A stretch of 64,000 nucleotides of DNA, from positions 116,547-180,546 of the forward strand of contig SCTK01000007.1 of assembly GCA_004298905.1 (NCBI GenBank), given 5' to 3'. Shown here piece after piece: positions 43,843 through 52,987 of this stretch. Position 1 is the first letter of the stretch, and the number at the start of each line of letters is the position of its first letter. The notes under the pieces are model-generated. The model saw only the letters and a program-made list of their open reading frames with translations. It searched no databases and was not told the DNA's origin. The DNA is from Burkholderiaceae bacterium (GTDB taxonomy: Bacteria; Pseudomonadota; Gammaproteobacteria; Burkholderiales; Burkholderiaceae_D). A program made the translations under genes and the position numbers.

Positions 43843-44694
43843 CTATGAATATTCTGCGGCAGAATGCGCCGCTTGTGCCGAGGCTGCGGCGGCGCGTATT
43901 TCAGCGTGGTTGAAGTATTGCCCCGGCGTCGTGCCGAGCATTTGGCGGAACATGGCGATGAACGCCGAGGTATCCCGATAGCCGACATCCAGCGCGACGG
44001 TGGTCACGGGTTGGCCGTGGGCCAGCGCTTCCAGCGCCGCCAGCAGGCGCAACTGCCGCCGCCACTCCGCGAAGCCCAGTTTGGTTTCCTTGGTAAAAAG
44101 TCGCGCCAGCGTGCGCGCGCTGCCACCAACGCGTTCGGCAAATTGTTCCAGTGTGTCATCGCAGGCCGGATTGTCGTGCAACGCGGTCGTGATCGCGCGC
44201 AGACGTCGATCTTTTGGCTGGGGCAAATGCAGTGGGGTTTGCGGTAGCGTCGCGATCTGATCGATCAGTGCCGACATCAGCCGCATCTCCGGGCCATTGC
44301 GTGCGTAACGCCAGCCAAATTTCGCACATTCCAGCATCAGCTCGCGTACCAGGGGAGTGATGGTTATGGTGCAACAGTGGGCGGGCAGCGCGTTCACATG
44401 TTTGGCATCCACATAGAGTGTGCACAGGGCAAAGCCGCGCTGCGAGAGGCCACGATGCATGACGTTGGGCGGAATCCAGACACCACGTTGCGGCAAGGAG
44501 ATCCACAAGCCGGTTTCTGTCTCGGTGCGCAGCACGCCATCGCTGACATAGACGAGCTGGCCCTTGCGATGTTTGTGCGGCGGTCCGTCATAACGCGCGT
44601 AGCGGTCGAACAGCGCGAACGCCGAGCACTTGATTTGATCAGGGTCGATGGCGGGCGCGTCGCTCAGCCGTTCGCGGGATGTCCGTTTCGCCAT
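43843..44694 (-). CDS. AraC family regulator with cupin-like N-terminus
   Basis: 283 residues. N-terminal AraC-type cupin (PPHKHRKGQLVYVSDGVLRT, WIPPNVMHRG), then two C-terminal helix-turn-helix motifs (DDTLEQFAERVGGSARTLAR, and PVTTVALDVGYRDTSAFIAM followed by LGTTPGQYF). It is divergent from the MBL-fold/PDZ protein at 44788, 93 bases away, and probably regulates it. The signal is unknown. Confidence 0.9.
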   Translation of the reverse strand: MAKRTSRERLSDAPAIDPDQIKCSAFALFDRYARYDGPPHKHRKGQLVYVSDGVLRTETETGLWISLPQRGVWIPPNVMHRGLSQRGFALCTLYVDAKHVNALPAHCCTITITPLVRELMLECAKFGWRYARNGPEMRLMSALIDQIATLPQTPLHLPQPKDRRLRAITTALHDNPACDDTLEQFAERVGGSARTLARLFTKETKLGFAEWRRQLRLLAALEALAHGQPVTTVALDVGYRDTSAFIAMFRQMLGTTPGQYFNHAEIRAAAASAQAAHSAAEYS

Positions 44695-44787
44695 ATAAAT
44701 TGACCTTTTACGCCAAGTGTGAAAGCAGCGGCGTGCCTATGCTCTTCCTATCGGCCACGGCCGTCAACTCACGATAGGAGGCAGATC

Positions 44788-46044
44788 ATGACTTCGTTCT
44801 TGCACCATGCGCTGGCCGTCATGCTGACGGCAGCTTTGACCACCGGCACCGCGCATGCCGGCAGACTGGGCGTTTTCACTTCGGATTCCAACGGCTTCGA
44901 TACCCACACGTTCTACTACGACGATGGGCAGGAAGTGACGCTGATCGATACACAATTTGTACCGGCGCTGACGCAGGCGATGGTGGAACAGGTGCGGCGC
45001 GAAACGCAATCGCCGATCACCCGTGTCATCGTGACGCATCCCAATCCCGACAAATTCAACGGCCTGGCCTATTTGCATTCACTGGGCGTGGCATCGATCA
45101 GCAGCCGCGCGGCGGCAGCCGCCATGCCCGACGTGCACGCCTACAAGAAATATTATTTTGTGAATATCGCCAAGATGTTCACCGAAGAGAATTATCCAAA
45201 GTTTGAGAACGTCAAGGCCACCTTTAGTGGACAGACCAAAATCCATCTCAAGTCGGGTGAGACGCTCAGCCTGTTCGAACTCAAGAATCCGGGGGTGACC
45301 AGCACGCAGGTCGTGGTGCGCATCGATAAAACCGGCGATCTCATCGTCGGCGATCTTGTGCATCACAAGGCGCATGTCTGGCTTGAAGGCGCCATCGTCA
45401 ACGGCAAGCCGCATGCCGATCTGGCGCAATGGGCGGCGGCAGTCGCAGAACTGCCTGCGCTGGCAAAGGGCAAGCCAAATGCAAAAGTGTATGGCGGGCG
45501 GGGTGAGTTTGTGCCGGTCGCACAAGCGGTGCAGGCGCAGCGTGCCTATCTGCTGCGGGTCAATGCCATCGTGGATGATTACCTCGCGCAACTGGGTGCG
45601 CGCCGCAGCGAACTGGACGATCCGGCGACAGCCCAGCCGCATTATCAAGCACTTGAAAAACGGTTGGTCCGGGCGTTCCCGGACTACGCCTTGCCCTACA
45701 TGATCAAGTACAGTATCTACGGTCTGGTCGGCACCAAGTTGCAGTCAGGCGAGTTGGCAGATTTGCCGGAGGGTTTGATCCCGGCGCGCCTGCCGACGGG
45801 AGAGTTGGTGGGCTATCGTTTGTCCGTCGATGCCCATGTGGCGGGGCTGGAACACTTGGGTCTGCAACCGGGCGACATCATCATTGCTGTGCACGGTCTG
45901 CCGCTGGTGCGTCTGGAGAATCGCTCGTTCGCACTGGAGCGTCTGCGCCAAGATGAATTTGCCAGCGTCACCTATGTACGTCATCACGACACGCTGGTGA
46001 ATGTCACGCGCATGCCCGAAGGCACATTGAATGGCATGGAATGA
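44788..46044 (+). CDS. Exported MBL-fold protein with degenerate metal site and C-terminal PDZ
   Basis: 418 residues from the ATG at 44788, after ATAGGAGGCAGATC. Signal peptide ends near TAHAG. Residues 25-240 resemble a metallo-beta-lactamase fold, but the HxHxDH motif reads HPNPDK (His84), keeping the first His and the Asp while replacing the second His by Asn and the third by Lys. The later ligand region GDLIVGDLVHHKAHVWLEG keeps Asp. The C-terminal 90 residues look like a PDZ domain (LQPGDIIIAVHGLPLVRLEN). Either a different metal set or a non-catalytic role is expected. Divergent from the AraC regulator. Confidence 0.75.
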   Translation: MTSFLHHALAVMLTAALTTGTAHAGRLGVFTSDSNGFDTHTFYYDDGQEVTLIDTQFVPALTQAMVEQVRRETQSPITRVIVTHPNPDKFNGLAYLHSLGVASISSRAAAAAMPDVHAYKKYYFVNIAKMFTEENYPKFENVKATFSGQTKIHLKSGETLSLFELKNPGVTSTQVVVRIDKTGDLIVGDLVHHKAHVWLEGAIVNGKPHADLAQWAAAVAELPALAKGKPNAKVYGGRGEFVPVAQAVQAQRAYLLRVNAIVDDYLAQLGARRSELDDPATAQPHYQALEKRLVRAFPDYALPYMIKYSIYGLVGTKLQSGELADLPEGLIPARLPTGELVGYRLSVDAHVAGLEHLGLQPGDIIIAVHGLPLVRLENRSFALERLRQDEFASVTYVRHHDTLVNVTRMPEGTLNGME

Positions 46045-46068
46045 GAAGGGCGCCCGCGCAGAGGGTGA

Positions 46069-46449
46069 CTACCAATCGCCCGTACCGCCGCTGATTTTTT
46101 CCAGATCGCGGCGCTCGCGTTTGGTGGGGCGGCCTTTGCGTTCGTGGGCGGGCTCCTTTTGCAGCTTTTGTAACTCAAGGGTGGCGTTGCGTTGCGCGAT
46201 GCTGGCGACGGTTTCTTGATACAGCAGGCGTGCCACGCTGGCGCTGCCGCGTTTGTCGGATAGACCCAGCACTTGCACTTCCCAGCGCAGCGTGCCGATC
46301 TGGATGTGCACCATGTCGCCGACGCGGATTTCCTTGGCGGGTTTGATCGGCGCAGCATTCACCTGCACGCGATTTTTTTCGACGGCTGCGCACGCCAGAC
46401 TACGCGTCTTGAAAAACCGCGCCGCCCAGAGCCACTTGTCGATCCTCAC
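46069..46449 (-). CDS. hslR: RNA-binding S4 domain protein Hsp15
   Basis: 126 residues from the GTG at 46449 (VRIDKWLWAARFFKTRS). The S4 domain (VRIDKWLWAARFFKTRSLA, VQVNAAPIKPAKEIRVGD) matches Hsp15, which recycles free 50S subunits carrying nascent chains after heat shock. The basic C-terminal tail (RKGRPTKRERRDLEK) is typical. GAAGG lies about 10 bases upstream. It starts 11 bases after the M20 amidohydrolase ends. Confidence 0.93.
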   Translation of the reverse strand: MRIDKWLWAARFFKTRSLACAAVEKNRVQVNAAPIKPAKEIRVGDMVHIQIGTLRWEVQVLGLSDKRGSASVARLLYQETVASIAQRNATLELQKLQKEPAHERKGRPTKRERRDLEKISGGTGDW

Positions 46450-46459
46450 AACCGAACCT

Positions 46460-47650
46460 TCACGACAGAAAACGTTCCACCAGCTTGATCCAGAAATTCG
46501 CGCCCAGCGGCAGCAGGGCATCATTGAAATCGTAGCTGGGGTTGTGCAGCATGCACGGGCCGAGGCCATGACCGGCGCTGCGGTGCGCGCCGTCACCATT
46601 GCCGATCCACAGGTAGGCGCCGGGACGTTGTTGCAGCAGGTAGCTGAAATCTTCGCTGCCCATGGAGGGGTCATGCTCGCGCAGCACATTGGCCGGGCCG
46701 ACCAGGTCGTCGAGCACACACGCGGCAAATTCCGCCTGCGCTGGATCGTTGATCGTGGCCGGATAGTTGCGGATGAAATCCAGTTGCGCGCTGGCACCCA
46801 GCGCAGCGGCGGTGTTCTCAACGATGCGGCGCATGCCGGCCTCGATCAAATCCACCACTTCGGGTTTGAACGCGCGCGCTGTGCCGCGCAGTACCGCTTC
46901 CACGGGAATCACATTGGTGGCGCTGCCGCCCGCGTGAAATTGTGTGACGGTGACGACGCCGGTGTCGGTGGGTTTGAGATTGCGCGCCACCAATGTTTGC
47001 AGCGCGGTCACGATCTGGCTGCCGACGACGATGGGATCGATACCGAGTTCCGGCATGGCCGCGTGCGCGCCCTTGCCGGTGATGCGAATTTCAAATTCAT
47101 TGCTGCTGGCCATCATCGGCCCCGGCTTGACCGCAAACTGACCGACCTTGAGGCCGGGCCAGTTATGCAAGGCAAAGACGGCGTCGCAGGGGAAGCGCGT
47201 GAACAGGCCATCGTCCACCATCGCTTTGCCGCCCGCACCACCTTCTTCGGCGGGTTGAAAAATGAAATGCACCGTGCCGTTGAAGTGACGGTTCTGCGAC
47301 AGATGTTGCGCCGCCGCCAGCAGCATGGCGGTGTGACCGTCGTGGCCGCAGGCATGCATGCGGCCTGCGTGTTGCGAGCGGTGCGCGAACTGGTTGCGCT
47401 CTTCGATGGGCAGCGCATCCATGTCGGCGCGCAAGCCGAGCGCCTTGCTGCCATTGCCATTGCGCAAGCGGCCGACGACGCCGGTCTGGCCCAGACCGCG
47501 TGTGACTTCGATGCCCCAGCTTGCCAGCTTTTCCGCCACCAGATCGCTGGTGCGAAATTCATTGAAACTCAATTCCGGGTGCGCGTGAATATCGCGCCGC
47601 ACGGCGGTGATTTCAGGCAACTGCGGGGTGAGATCGAGCGGTAATTTCAT
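46460..47650 (-). CDS. M20 family amidohydrolase (hippurate hydrolase-like)
   Basis: 396 residues. Metal-binding motifs [24 protein letters not shown] and [14 protein letters not shown] identify the M20D amidohydrolases (IAA-amino acid or hippurate hydrolases), cytosolic zinc/manganese enzymes that cleave N-acyl amino acids. The dimerisation domain ([17 protein letters not shown]) and C-terminal HNPSYDFND are present. The true substrate is unclear. Its start overlaps the rfaE2 stop by four bases. Confidence 0.92.
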   Translation of the reverse strand: MKLPLDLTPQLPEITAVRRDIHAHPELSFNEFRTSDLVAEKLASWGIEVTRGLGQTGVVGRLRNGNGSKALGLRADMDALPIEERNQFAHRSQHAGRMHACGHDGHTAMLLAAAQHLSQNRHFNGTVHFIFQPAEEGGAGGKAMVDDGLFTRFPCDAVFALHNWPGLKVGQFAVKPGPMMASSNEFEIRITGKGAHAAMPELGIDPIVVGSQIVTALQTLVARNLKPTDTGVVTVTQFHAGGSATNVIPVEAVLRGTARAFKPEVVDLIEAGMRRIVENTAAALGASAQLDFIRNYPATINDPAQAEFAACVLDDLVGPANVLREHDPSMGSEDFSYLLQQRPGAYLWIGNGDGAHRSAGHGLGPCMLHNPSYDFNDALLPLGANFWIKLVERFLS

Positions 47651-48147
47651 GAGTCACCTCCACGAGAGGCTCCGCGAATTTTCTGCAAGGTGGCGGTGGT
47701 CGAGCGTTCGTGTTCGAAGGGGATCGAAAACACCTGGCCACCCCAAGCCTTGACTTCACTGGCGCCGACGATTTTATCCAGCGCCCAGTCGCCGCCTTTG
47801 ACGAGCACATCAGGCCGCGCTTGCAGGATGGCTTCTAATGGAGTGTCTGCGGTAAAAACGGTGACGAGGCTGACGCATTCCAGTGCCGCCATCACGGCCA
47901 TGCGATCCGCTTCAGTATTGATGGGGCGATCATCGCCTTTACCGAGCCGCTTGACTGAGGCATCGCTGTTGAGCGCGACGATCAGGCTCGCGCCCAGCGC
48001 GCGCGCCTGCGCCAGATAGGTCACATGTCCGCGATGCAGAATGTCGAACACGCCATTGGTGAACACCAGCGGGCGCGGTAGCGCCGCCGCACGAGCGGCG
48101 AGGTTTTCGGGCGGACAGATTTTCTGTTCAAAAACAGGAGGATTCAT
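47647..48147 (-). CDS. rfaE2: D-glycero-beta-D-manno-heptose 1-phosphate adenylyltransferase
   Basis: 166 residues from the ATG at 48147 (MNPPVFEQK); the frame opens further upstream at 48183. Nucleotidyltransferase motif [18 protein letters not shown] (HxGH), [19 protein letters not shown], and DVLVKGGDW. This is the stand-alone C-terminal half of E. coli HldE, as usual in Betaproteobacteria; it makes ADP-heptose for the lipopolysaccharide inner core. gmhA at 53417 encodes an earlier step. Confidence 0.94.
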   Translation of the reverse strand: MNPPVFEQKICPPENLAARAAALPRPLVFTNGVFDILHRGHVTYLAQARALGASLIVALNSDASVKRLGKGDDRPINTEADRMAVMAALECVSLVTVFTADTPLEAILQARPDVLVKGGDWALDKIVGASEVKAWGGQVFSIPFEHERSTTATLQKIRGASRGGDS

Positions 48148-48209
48148 CGCGACAGTTCCAGAAGGAATGGACAGATTGTACAAGCTGTCGCGATGAGTGG
48201 AAGTACAGA

Positions 48210-49055
48210 TCAGGCGGCGGCAGCGTCCAGTGGTGTGCCTAGCGTTTTACGATAGCGATTCAATTCCTGCACGTTGGCAAAGCTGCGCTCGAACAGCAGC
48301 GACAGGTTGTGCAGAATGCGATCCACCACTTTGTTTTCCCACACCGCATCGAACTTGATTTGCTGATCCAGCCAATGCTCCAGCCAGCCGGGATCGGGCG
48401 TGCGGCTTTGAATCGTATCGTTGGGGAACAGGGCTTCGTTGACGTGCAGGTTGGTCGGGTGCAGCGCTTGCTGCGTGCGCCGCGCCGAGGCCATCAGCAC
48501 GCCGATCTTGGCAAACGCGCTGCGCGCGGTATCGCCGATCTCGTGCAGATATTTTTTCATGTAGCGCAGATACGCGCCGCCGTGGCGCGCTTCGTCTTGC
48601 GAGATGATGCGGTAGATCTGTTTGATTACCGGCTCGGTGTGCCAGTCGGCGGCGCAGCGGTACCAGTGGTTCAAGCGAATCTCGCCGCAGAAATGCAGCA
48701 TCAGCGTTTCCAGTCGCGGCGCGGGATCGAACTCGAAACGGATCGCGTGCAACTCTTCATGCGTGGGCACCAATTCCGGCCGGAAGCGGCGCAGGTACTC
48801 CATCAACACCAGCGCGTGTTTCTGCTCTTCAAAAAACCAGACCGACATGAAGGCGCAGAAGTCGCTGTCATGCCGGTTGTCGCGCAAAAACATTTCGGTG
48901 GCCGGCAACGCCGCCCACTCGGTGATGGCGTTCATCTTGATCGTTTGCGCCTGTTCGTCGGTGAGGAGGGAAGGATCAAATTGATCCCAGGGAATATCGG
49001 TGTCCATATTCCAGCGCACCGCTTCGAGCGATTTGAACAATTCGGGGTACAGCAT
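48210..49055 (-). CDS. Diiron ferritin-like protein (acyl-ACP desaturase-like)
   Basis: 281 residues, no signal or membrane segment. Two carboxylate/histidine motifs lie on helices: [15 protein letters not shown] (ExxH) and [15 protein letters not shown] (DExRH), with additional Glu in TEMFLRDNR and [12 protein letters not shown]. This spacing is that of soluble diiron oxygenases, closest in my reading to the acyl-ACP desaturase family. The substrate is uncertain; fatty acid desaturation or hydroxylation is possible. Monocistronic. Confidence 0.72.
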   Translation of the reverse strand: MLYPELFKSLEAVRWNMDTDIPWDQFDPSLLTDEQAQTIKMNAITEWAALPATEMFLRDNRHDSDFCAFMSVWFFEEQKHALVLMEYLRRFRPELVPTHEELHAIRFEFDPAPRLETLMLHFCGEIRLNHWYRCAADWHTEPVIKQIYRIISQDEARHGGAYLRYMKKYLHEIGDTARSAFAKIGVLMASARRTQQALHPTNLHVNEALFPNDTIQSRTPDPGWLEHWLDQQIKFDAVWENKVVDRILHNLSLLFERSFANVQELNRYRKTLGTPLDAAAA

Positions 49056-49126
49056 GACGGGGGACTTTCTGAAAATTGAGCGGGCGAAGTGTAACAGCCT
49101 GGGATGACAGATTTGCTACAGAGCGC

Positions 49127-49618
49127 TTACTTTTTCAGGGACAGGATGAAGGTAACCACTTGTTGCGGTTGGTTAATGTCCAGTTGCGGTAGCGTGGTGG
49201 AGAGGGCGGCATCGGTGGCAATGGCGACGATATGAGGGTCGTGGGGCCAGAGCGCATCCTTGCCGTGACTGGGCCGATAGACTTCGATTTTTGGAATGGG
49301 GGCAAACTTGAAGCCTTCGACAATCACCAGGTCGCAGGGCGACAGGCGCGCCAGTTGTTCGTCCAGCGTCGGTTCGGTGGCGCCGCGCAATTCATGCAGC
49401 AAGGCCCAGCGATGCGCCGAAGTGATCAAGACTTCGTGCGCGCCGGCCTGACGGTGGCGGTACGAATCCTTGCCCGGCACATCGATATCGAAATTGTGGT
49501 GGGCATGCTTGATCAACGAAACGCGCAAACCCTGCGCGCGCAGTAGCGGGATGACCTGTTCGATCAAGGTGGTCTTGCCGCTGTCGGAAAAACCGGCGAA
49601 GCCGATTACAAAGGGCAT
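49127..49618 (-). CDS. mobB: Molybdopterin-guanine dinucleotide biosynthesis protein MobB
   Basis: 163 residues from the ATG at 49618 (MPFVIGFAGFSDSGKTTLI); an upstream ATG at 49663 adds 15 residues and would leave only 20 bases to the divergent transporter. P-loop GFSDSGKTT, LIKHAHHNFDIDVPGKDSYRH and LVIVEGFKFAPIPKIEVYR are the MobB pattern. It is a GTP-binding adaptor that helps MobA attach GMP to molybdopterin. No other molybdenum genes are close. Confidence 0.88.
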   Translation of the reverse strand: MPFVIGFAGFSDSGKTTLIEQVIPLLRAQGLRVSLIKHAHHNFDIDVPGKDSYRHRQAGAHEVLITSAHRWALLHELRGATEPTLDEQLARLSPCDLVIVEGFKFAPIPKIEVYRPSHGKDALWPHDPHIVAIATDAALSTTLPQLDINQPQQVVTFILSLKK

Positions 49619-49683
49619 GGGGGTGGCGAATACGTGCTTCTGTATCATGATGGGCGTCATCATACCTTTTGTCTTTTTTCTCT

Positions 49684-50910
49684 GTGAATATTGCGCTCCC
49701 CGAAGCTGAACTCTCTCCCCGACAAGAATGGTCGGTGCTGTTGATGCTGGCCGGCATCCAGTTCACCCACATCGCCGATTTCATGGTGATGATGCCGCTG
49801 GGGCCGCAGTTCATGCGCCTGTTTTCCATCAGCCCGCAGCAATTCGGTGTGCTGGTGTCGAGTTACACGTTTGCAGCAGCGGTAGCGGGCTTGCTGGCGG
49901 CGCTGGTGGTGGATCGCTTTGACCGCAAACGCGTTGTGCTGTTTCTCTACGGCGCGTTCACCCTCGCCACTTTGTTCTGCGGTCTGGCGCCAAATTATTC
50001 CAGCCTGTTGATTGCGCGCTGTCTGGCCGGCGCATTTGGTGGTGTTTTGTCGGCGATGGTGTTTACCCTAGCGGCCGACTTGATTCCCGAATCGCGACGC
50101 GGTGTGGCCACCGGCACCATCATGGCGGCGTTTTCCGTGTCGACCATTTTCGGCGTGCCGATGGGCCTCACGCTGGCGGCGCATCTGGATACCTGGCGCG
50201 CACCGTTTTTCTTTCTGGGCGGCTTGAGTTTGTTGATTCTCATCGTCGCGCAGTTTGTTTTGCCCAGCGTCACCCGCCATGTGCGCGCCCAGCATCTGAC
50301 CTTGCAGGAAGCGGCGGCGCAGATCGTCACCGTGCTGCGTTATCGCAACCATCAAAAAGCATTTCTGCTGATGACCTTGATGATGCTGTCCGGGTTTACC
50401 GTGATTCCCTTCATCAGTATTTATATCAACGTCAATGTCGGCGTCCGTTTTGTCGACCTGCCCTATATCTATCTGGCCGGCGGTGCGGCGACGTTGTTCA
50501 GTTCGCGCTTTATCGGGCGCATGGCCGATCGTTACGGCAAGCAGTGGACGTATCGTGTGGTGGCCACCAGTTCACTGATTCCCTTGCTCGTCATCACCCA
50601 CATGCCGCCGACCCCGTTGCCCTGGGTCGTGCTTTTCTTTGTGCTGTTTTTCGTATTCGTGTCCGGGCGCATCATTCCCGGTTTGGCGATTGTGACGTCG
50701 AGCGCGATCCCTGCCTATCGCGGCACCTTCATGAGCCTGAATTCATCGGTGCAGCAGGCGGCCTCGGGTGTTGCCGCGCTGATCGGCGCAGGCATCGTCA
50801 GCCGCGCGCCAGATGGGCAACTATTGCATTATGACCGGGTGGGGTATGTCGCTGTCGCTGCCACGCTGGTGGCGATGTGGCTGGTAGGCAAGGTGCGGGT
50901 ACAGCGCTAA
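49684..50910 (+). CDS. MFS transporter (DHA1-like exporter)
   Basis: 408 residues from the GTG at 49684; a TTG 5 codons upstream is also in frame. Twelve hydrophobic segments with motif A after TM2 (ALVVDRFDRKRVVLF), the antiporter-like GRCLAGAFGGVLSAM-type TM4 and TM5, and a second motif A-like GRMADRYGKQWTYR after TM8. Resembles drug or sugar exporters of the DHA1 group. Substrate unknown. Convergent with the RES toxin gene, 6 bases apart. Confidence 0.88.
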   Translation: MNIALPEAELSPRQEWSVLLMLAGIQFTHIADFMVMMPLGPQFMRLFSISPQQFGVLVSSYTFAAAVAGLLAALVVDRFDRKRVVLFLYGAFTLATLFCGLAPNYSSLLIARCLAGAFGGVLSAMVFTLAADLIPESRRGVATGTIMAAFSVSTIFGVPMGLTLAAHLDTWRAPFFFLGGLSLLILIVAQFVLPSVTRHVRAQHLTLQEAAAQIVTVLRYRNHQKAFLLMTLMMLSGFTVIPFISIYINVNVGVRFVDLPYIYLAGGAATLFSSRFIGRMADRYGKQWTYRVVATSSLIPLLVITHMPPTPLPWVVLFFVLFFVFVSGRIIPGLAIVTSSAIPAYRGTFMSLNSSVQQAASGVAALIGAGIVSRAPDGQLLHYDRVGYVAVAATLVAMWLVGKVRVQR

Positions 50911-50915
50911 GGTTT

Positions 50916-51626
50916 TCAGCGCACCCAGTGCTGCGTGTCGAACTGGTACGCAGCATTGTGCCCCTGCTGCATGAAGACATGGTTGGCGGTGAATTTGCAG
51001 GCCCAGGTTTGCTGGACAAAATTGGAACGCAGCGACAAGGCTTGCGGGGTGAAGACGGCGGCGCACATGCCCTTGGTACCCAGCGTCGAACGGTAACGAA
51101 TCCATTGCAGGCCTTGCTGACGGCCTTCTTCCGCCATCGCGTGGCTCGAGGCATAGTTGCGGTTGGTCCACAGTTCTTCCGCGCTGGACCAGGGGTGGGT
51201 GGTCAGGTCGATCGACTTGCCGGTGACATTGGCCTGGAAGAACGTCATCTGCACATGCAGCGCCTGTTCCTTCAAGCCATCGCTGTCCATCATGAAGCGC
51301 CAGCGCCAGACCGCCGTTTCACTGCACGCCGTGTGCAGATCTTCTGCGCCGAGCCAGATGCCGGGCGCACTCTGGCGGCGAAAGCGCGACGCGTGCGAGC
51401 TGGAATAACGAAATGGTGCGCTCAGCAGATAGTGCTTGTCGCGGCCGGCGGAAGGCAGGTTGGGCTTGCTGGTTTCGAGCAGTGACTCCAGCAACTGCTG
51501 TTCATCCAGGTTGTCCACCAGCCGCATGGTCGCCAGCAGATGCTGTGCTTCAACGCCGCGCCACAGCGTTGCGGCGCGTTGTGCCATGCTGAGTGGAAAC
51601 CAGCGCGGCTGCCAGACAATCTTCAT
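50916..51626 (-). CDS. RES-domain toxin (NAD+-degrading), type II toxin-antitoxin
   Basis: 236 residues. RES-type core: APFRYSSSHASRFRR (Arg), LHTACSETAVWRWRF (Glu) and WIRYRSTLGTKG (Ser), the three residues that give the domain its name. RES toxins degrade NAD+ (MbcT, ParT-like ADP-ribosylation in some). It follows its probable antitoxin by 10 bases, the usual order for Xre-RES pairs. Starts ATG at 51626. The most distal part is poorly conserved. Confidence 0.82.
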   Translation of the reverse strand: MKIVWQPRWFPLSMAQRAATLWRGVEAQHLLATMRLVDNLDEQQLLESLLETSKPNLPSAGRDKHYLLSAPFRYSSSHASRFRRQSAPGIWLGAEDLHTACSETAVWRWRFMMDSDGLKEQALHVQMTFFQANVTGKSIDLTTHPWSSAEELWTNRNYASSHAMAEEGRQQGLQWIRYRSTLGTKGMCAAVFTPQALSLRSNFVQQTWACKFTANHVFMQQGHNAAYQFDTQHWVR

Positions 51627-51636
51627 AACGGCGTCT

Positions 51637-52014
51637 TCATAGCGGCGCGCGCATGCCGTCCAGATAGGCGGCCACCGTGACCAAACCCATGGCTGTACAG
51701 AGCATCTCGGCCGGAATCCCGTTCAAAGCATGATTGTAGGAATGTACCCAGGCATTGCGCAGCTTGTCGTCCGCGCCGACCAAGGCATCGAGCGCACGAT
51801 AGACGCGGATCAGCAGCGTCGCCAGTTCGCCTTCCTTGGAAGACGGCGTGATTTGCCGGTTGCCACTTTGCACATCGGTTACAGCGTCTTCGCTCGCACC
51901 CAGCACAGCAGAAAACTGGGCTTTGGTCAGCCCCAGCAATTCACTGGCTCGGACAGCGGCGGTGGATAGAACAGCCCCTGCATCTATCCCTGCAGTTGCG
52001 ATTACAGCGTTCAT
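51637..52014 (-). CDS. Xre/MbcA/ParS antitoxin
   Basis: 125 residues. N-terminal Xre-like helix-turn-helix (SELLGLTKAQFSAVLGASEDAV), then the MbcA/ParS toxin-binding region (LIRVYRALDALVG, NAWVHSYNHALNGIPAEML, VAAYLDGMR). Encoded first in the operon, as typical for RES modules; binds the toxin and represses the shared promoter. GAGGAGG lies about 11 bases before the ATG. A near-consensus promoter is at 52044-52072. Confidence 0.85.
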   Translation of the reverse strand: MNAVIATAGIDAGAVLSTAAVRASELLGLTKAQFSAVLGASEDAVTDVQSGNRQITPSSKEGELATLLIRVYRALDALVGADDKLRNAWVHSYNHALNGIPAEMLCTAMGLVTVAAYLDGMRAPL

Positions 52015-52043
52015 TTTTATGGCCCCTCCTCACGGGAGCGGCT

Positions 52044-52072
52044 AGGATAGTCCTGACCTGTGACGGGGGCAA
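52044..52072 (-). promoter_or_regulatory. Promoter of the Xre-RES operon
   Basis: On the minus strand TTGCCC (52072-52067), 17-base spacer, TATCCT (52049-52044), placing the start about 25 bases before the antitoxin ATG. The spacer GTCACAGGTCAGGAC contains partial dyad symmetry that could be the antitoxin operator. Confidence 0.55.
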
Positions 52073-52105
52073 GTATATTTTTGTTACTTGGTCGGCCGCG
52101 AGGGT

Positions 52106-52981
52106 TCAGGGCTTGGCCTTTGCTTGCAGGCCGTAGTCGTAGAGCGCTTTTTTGTTACTACCGGTAGCGGCGGCGGCAATGGCGGCAGCACGCTTGGGCG
52201 GCAGTTCAGGCAGCAGCAAGTCCATCAACCGGGCGGCTTCCGCGCTCAGCGCGTCTGGCATGAGGGCTTCGGCGGCGGCCAGTACCAGCACAAATTCACC
52301 GCGCTGGTGGTCGGGTGAAGCCTCGATCCAGGCACAAGCCTGCGCCAGCGGCAGACGCACGGTTTGTTCAAAGCGCTTGGTCAGTTCGCGTGCGATCAGG
52401 ATTTGGCGGCTATCGCCGAACGCTTGCGCCAGTTCGTGCAGGGTGTCAACGATCCGGTGCGGCGCTTCATACAGCACGACCTGGCTGGGCAACAGGGCCA
52501 ATTGCTCTAGACGTTCTTGACGTGCGCCGGTCTTGCCGGGCAGGAAACCTTCAAAGTGAAAACTGCTGCCGAGCAGACCGGATACGCTCAGGGCGGCAAT
52601 CGCCGCACAGGCGCCGGGCAGGGGGATGACCGGCAGGCCTGCGCTGCGCACAGCATCGACCAGGCGCGCGCCCGGATCGGAAATCGCCGGAGTGCCGGCA
52701 TCGGTGATCAGGGCGATGCGTTCCCCGGCTTGCAGCCGCGCGATCAGGCCGGTAGCCGCTTCGCGCTCGTTGTGCTCGTGCACCGCCAGCAAGGGTGTGG
52801 CAATGCCGTAGTGTTGCAGCAGGCTGCGGCTGTGGCGCGTATCTTCGGCGGCGATGCAATCGACAATCTTCAGGCAGGCCAGTGCGCGCAGGGTGATGTC
52901 GTCGAGATTGCCGATGGGCGTGGCGACCACGTATAGTGTGCCGGGCGGAAATTGACTGTCGGTGAGATTATTGGAGTGCAT
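52106..52981 (-). CDS. rsmI: 16S rRNA C1402 2'-O-methyltransferase
   Basis: 291 residues from the ATG at 52981. SAM-dependent tetrapyrrole methylase-like fold: GTLYVVATPIGNLDDITLRA, EDTRHSRSLLQHYGI, ITDAGTPAISDPGARLV, and the C-terminal PPKRAAAIAA helix. Methylates the 2'-OH of C1402 in the ribosomal P site. The start codon is 6 bases from the divergent yraN start, inside a palindrome. The order rsmI/yraN-gmhA-dolP matches yraL/yraN-diaA-yraP of E. coli. Confidence 0.95.
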   Translation of the reverse strand: MHSNNLTDSQFPPGTLYVVATPIGNLDDITLRALACLKIVDCIAAEDTRHSRSLLQHYGIATPLLAVHEHNEREAATGLIARLQAGERIALITDAGTPAISDPGARLVDAVRSAGLPVIPLPGACAAIAALSVSGLLGSSFHFEGFLPGKTGARQERLEQLALLPSQVVLYEAPHRIVDTLHELAQAFGDSRQILIARELTKRFEQTVRLPLAQACAWIEASPDHQRGEFVLVLAAAEALMPDALSAEAARLMDLLLPELPPKRAAAIAAAATGSNKKALYDYGLQAKAKP

Positions 52982-52987
52982 GCACGC

